NCBI GenBank assembly: GCA_002077045.2
Contig: KZ111143.1
Span: 251,568 to 315,567, forward strand
Direction: 5' to 3'
Length of the DNA stretch: 64,000 nt
Origin: Rachicladosporium sp. CCFEE 5018
Taxonomy: Eukaryota > Ascomycota > Dothideomycetes > Cladosporiales > Cladosporiaceae
Part shown: in pieces, positions 62,953 to 64,000 of the stretch
How positions within the stretch are numbered: position 1 is the first letter of the stretch
Layout: every line of letters begins with the position of its first letter
Program-made: the position numbers and the translations under genes
Notes under the pieces: model-generated
What the model saw: only the letters and a program-made list of their open reading frames with translations
What the model was told of the DNA's origin: nothing
Databases searched by the model: none

Positions 62953-64000
62953 ATGAGCACTCCAAGCAAGAGACGCAAGAAGAATGACTACCAGCCATCA
63001 CCGCAGCCTGTTCGTGGACTGGACTTCTTCTTTGGCAAGCAACGGGCAGAGACCGGCGTGAAGACTGAGAAGGATAAACGTAATAATGCAGATATCGGTA
63101 GCAGTCAGCAGGGTGGCGAAAATGCCGACAAGGAGACGGAAGCGACCTTGACGGACGAGCAACTTGCTCGAAAGCTTCAGGCCGAATGGGATGAACAGGA
63201 TCGAATACCAACGAACGGACACACGGTCGAGACAGCTGCTGAAGCTACTTTGCAAGATGTCAAGGCAGACGAAAGTGACGATCTTTATGCTGTCAGCGTG
63301 AAAGACGAATCGGAAGTGCCTAATGCAGTGCCTGAGGTCGAGGTCGACCAGCCCGTGACGAACGCATTCAGTAGCCTGGGTAAGAAGAGCACTTTGACAT
63401 TGCAGTCCGCTTCAGCAGAGGAAGATACAACGTCAAGTGCGATACACTTCGATCAATCGCCCTTGATATTCGACCCACAGAAGTATGTACCCGAACTGAA
63501 GAGGCAGTGGGCGAACGAGGGAAATCAGGCCACATATGCACTTCTCACGCACTGCTTCGTACTTGTCAATAGCACGCAGTCGCGCATCAAAATTGTCGAT
63601 ACCTTGGTGAACCTGCTTCGAGTCCTCATTGAGGGAGACCCTGACTCACTACTGCCAGCGGTCTGGCTAGCAACGAACTCTATATCGCCACCATACATTG
63701 ACCTGGAACTTGGTCTGGGCGGCAGCGCCATCAGTAAAGCTCTCAAGAAAGTGTGTGGCCTCGATAATGGTGGTCTCAAGAAGCTGTACGACAAGCACGG
63801 CGATGCTGGTGATGTGGCATTTGAGGCAAAGAAGCGACAGAGCGTCACGTTGCGTAAGCCAAAGCCCTTGACGGTTAAAGGAGTATTTGACAGCCTTGTC
63901 AAAGTAGCCAACTCCAAGGGCCAAGGCAGTGTCGAAGCTAAGCAGCGGATTGTCGAGCGTCTGATTCAGGACGCTCGCGGTGCCGAAGAGAGTCGCTATA
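62953..64000 (+). CDS. cdc9: DNA ligase I, N-terminal part cut by the window end, copy B
   Basis: The same 349 residues as copy A, with no difference noticed, ending at the same nucleotide within the codon after ESRY. It contains the nuclear signal, PCNA-box-like GLDFFFGK and most of the DNA-binding domain. The catalytic part would follow outside the window. Confidence 0.85.
   Translation, partial: MSTPSKRRKKNDYQPSPQPVRGLDFFFGKQRAETGVKTEKDKRNNADIGSSQQGGENADKETEATLTDEQLARKLQAEWDEQDRIPTNGHTVETAAEATLQDVKADESDDLYAVSVKDESEVPNAVPEVEVDQPVTNAFSSLGKKSTLTLQSASAEEDTTSSAIHFDQSPLIFDPQKYVPELKRQWANEGNQATYALLTHCFVLVNSTQSRIKIVDTLVNLLRVLIEGDPDSLLPAVWLATNSISPPYIDLELGLGGSAISKALKKVCGLDNGGLKKLYDKHGDAGDVAFEAKKRQSVTLRKPKPLTVKGVFDSLVKVANSKGQGSVEAKQRIVERLIQDARGAEESRY

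Larger units (their letters stand above)
45949..64000 (+). repeat. Duplicated block, copy B (18.05 kb)
   Basis: Counterpart of 14833-32955, in the same orientation. It ends at the last base of the window, which is exactly the base homologous to the last one before the gap in copy A. Confidence 0.95.

Noticed and set aside
1..64000. Transposons, CRISPR arrays, tRNA or rRNA genes, viral genes
   Set aside because: I saw no transposase, terminal repeats, regular spacers, or tRNA/rRNA signatures on reading both strands; a tRNA scan would be needed to exclude small RNA genes.

Overview
The window reads as nuclear DNA of a filamentous ascomycete. Genes are dense on both strands and GC-rich. Introns are short, mostly 47-81 nt, with CTAAC/CTGAC-type branch sites. 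The gene set is fungal: a Ste2 pheromone receptor, an AcrB-like protein, Sec14, Hpc2, a Dur1,2-type biotin enzyme and DNA ligase I. Five consecutive genes occur twice with mostly a few percent protein divergence. That is what is known of diploid or hybrid black yeasts of the Dothideomycetes, Hortaea werneckii above all. The species is an inference, not read directly.

Layout. A 100-N gap (32956-33055) splits the window into two contigs.

Contig A, left part (1-14.8 kb), is present once. It holds the start of an unknown gene running off the edge, ste2, a FAM32A-like spliceosomal gene, an NmrA-like gene, and a cytochrome P450 divergent from a class A flavin monooxygenase. These are followed by a 5'-truncated amidase remnant and a protein with a HeLo-like N-terminus and a degenerate kinase domain. 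The stretch 4.4-14.5 kb looks like accessory or catabolic territory.

Contig A, right part (14.83-32.955 kb), is copy A of the duplicated block. It holds a hotdog thioesterase, an acrB-like gene, SEC14, a 1642-aa unknown protein, a urea-carboxylase-like biotin enzyme on the minus strand, and DNA ligase I cut by the gap.

Contig B, left part (33.06-45.9 kb), is present once. It holds HPC2, a LamB/YcsF (PxpA-type) gene, a large helical unknown protein divergent from mitochondrial uS2m, a SAM methyltransferase, and a tiny four-exon ETFRF1/LYRM5 gene. Contig B, right part (45.95-64.0 kb), is copy B of the block in the same order and orientation.

Both copies end at exactly the same base (32955 and 64000, offset 31045). 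Their last ~3.56 kb look identical. Farther left, divergence rises and falls in patches, and the SEC14 intron is entirely different between copies. I read A and B as two homeologous contigs whose right ends were collapsed and then placed head-to-tail by scaffolding. A real tandem duplication is less likely.

Possible functional links. The urea-carboxylase-like fusion joins the same domains that bacteria encode beside pxpA, and a pxpA homologue lies nearby. The P450/monooxygenase pair shares a promoter with three copies of a 9-mer. The DNA ligase promoter carries three MluI cell-cycle boxes.
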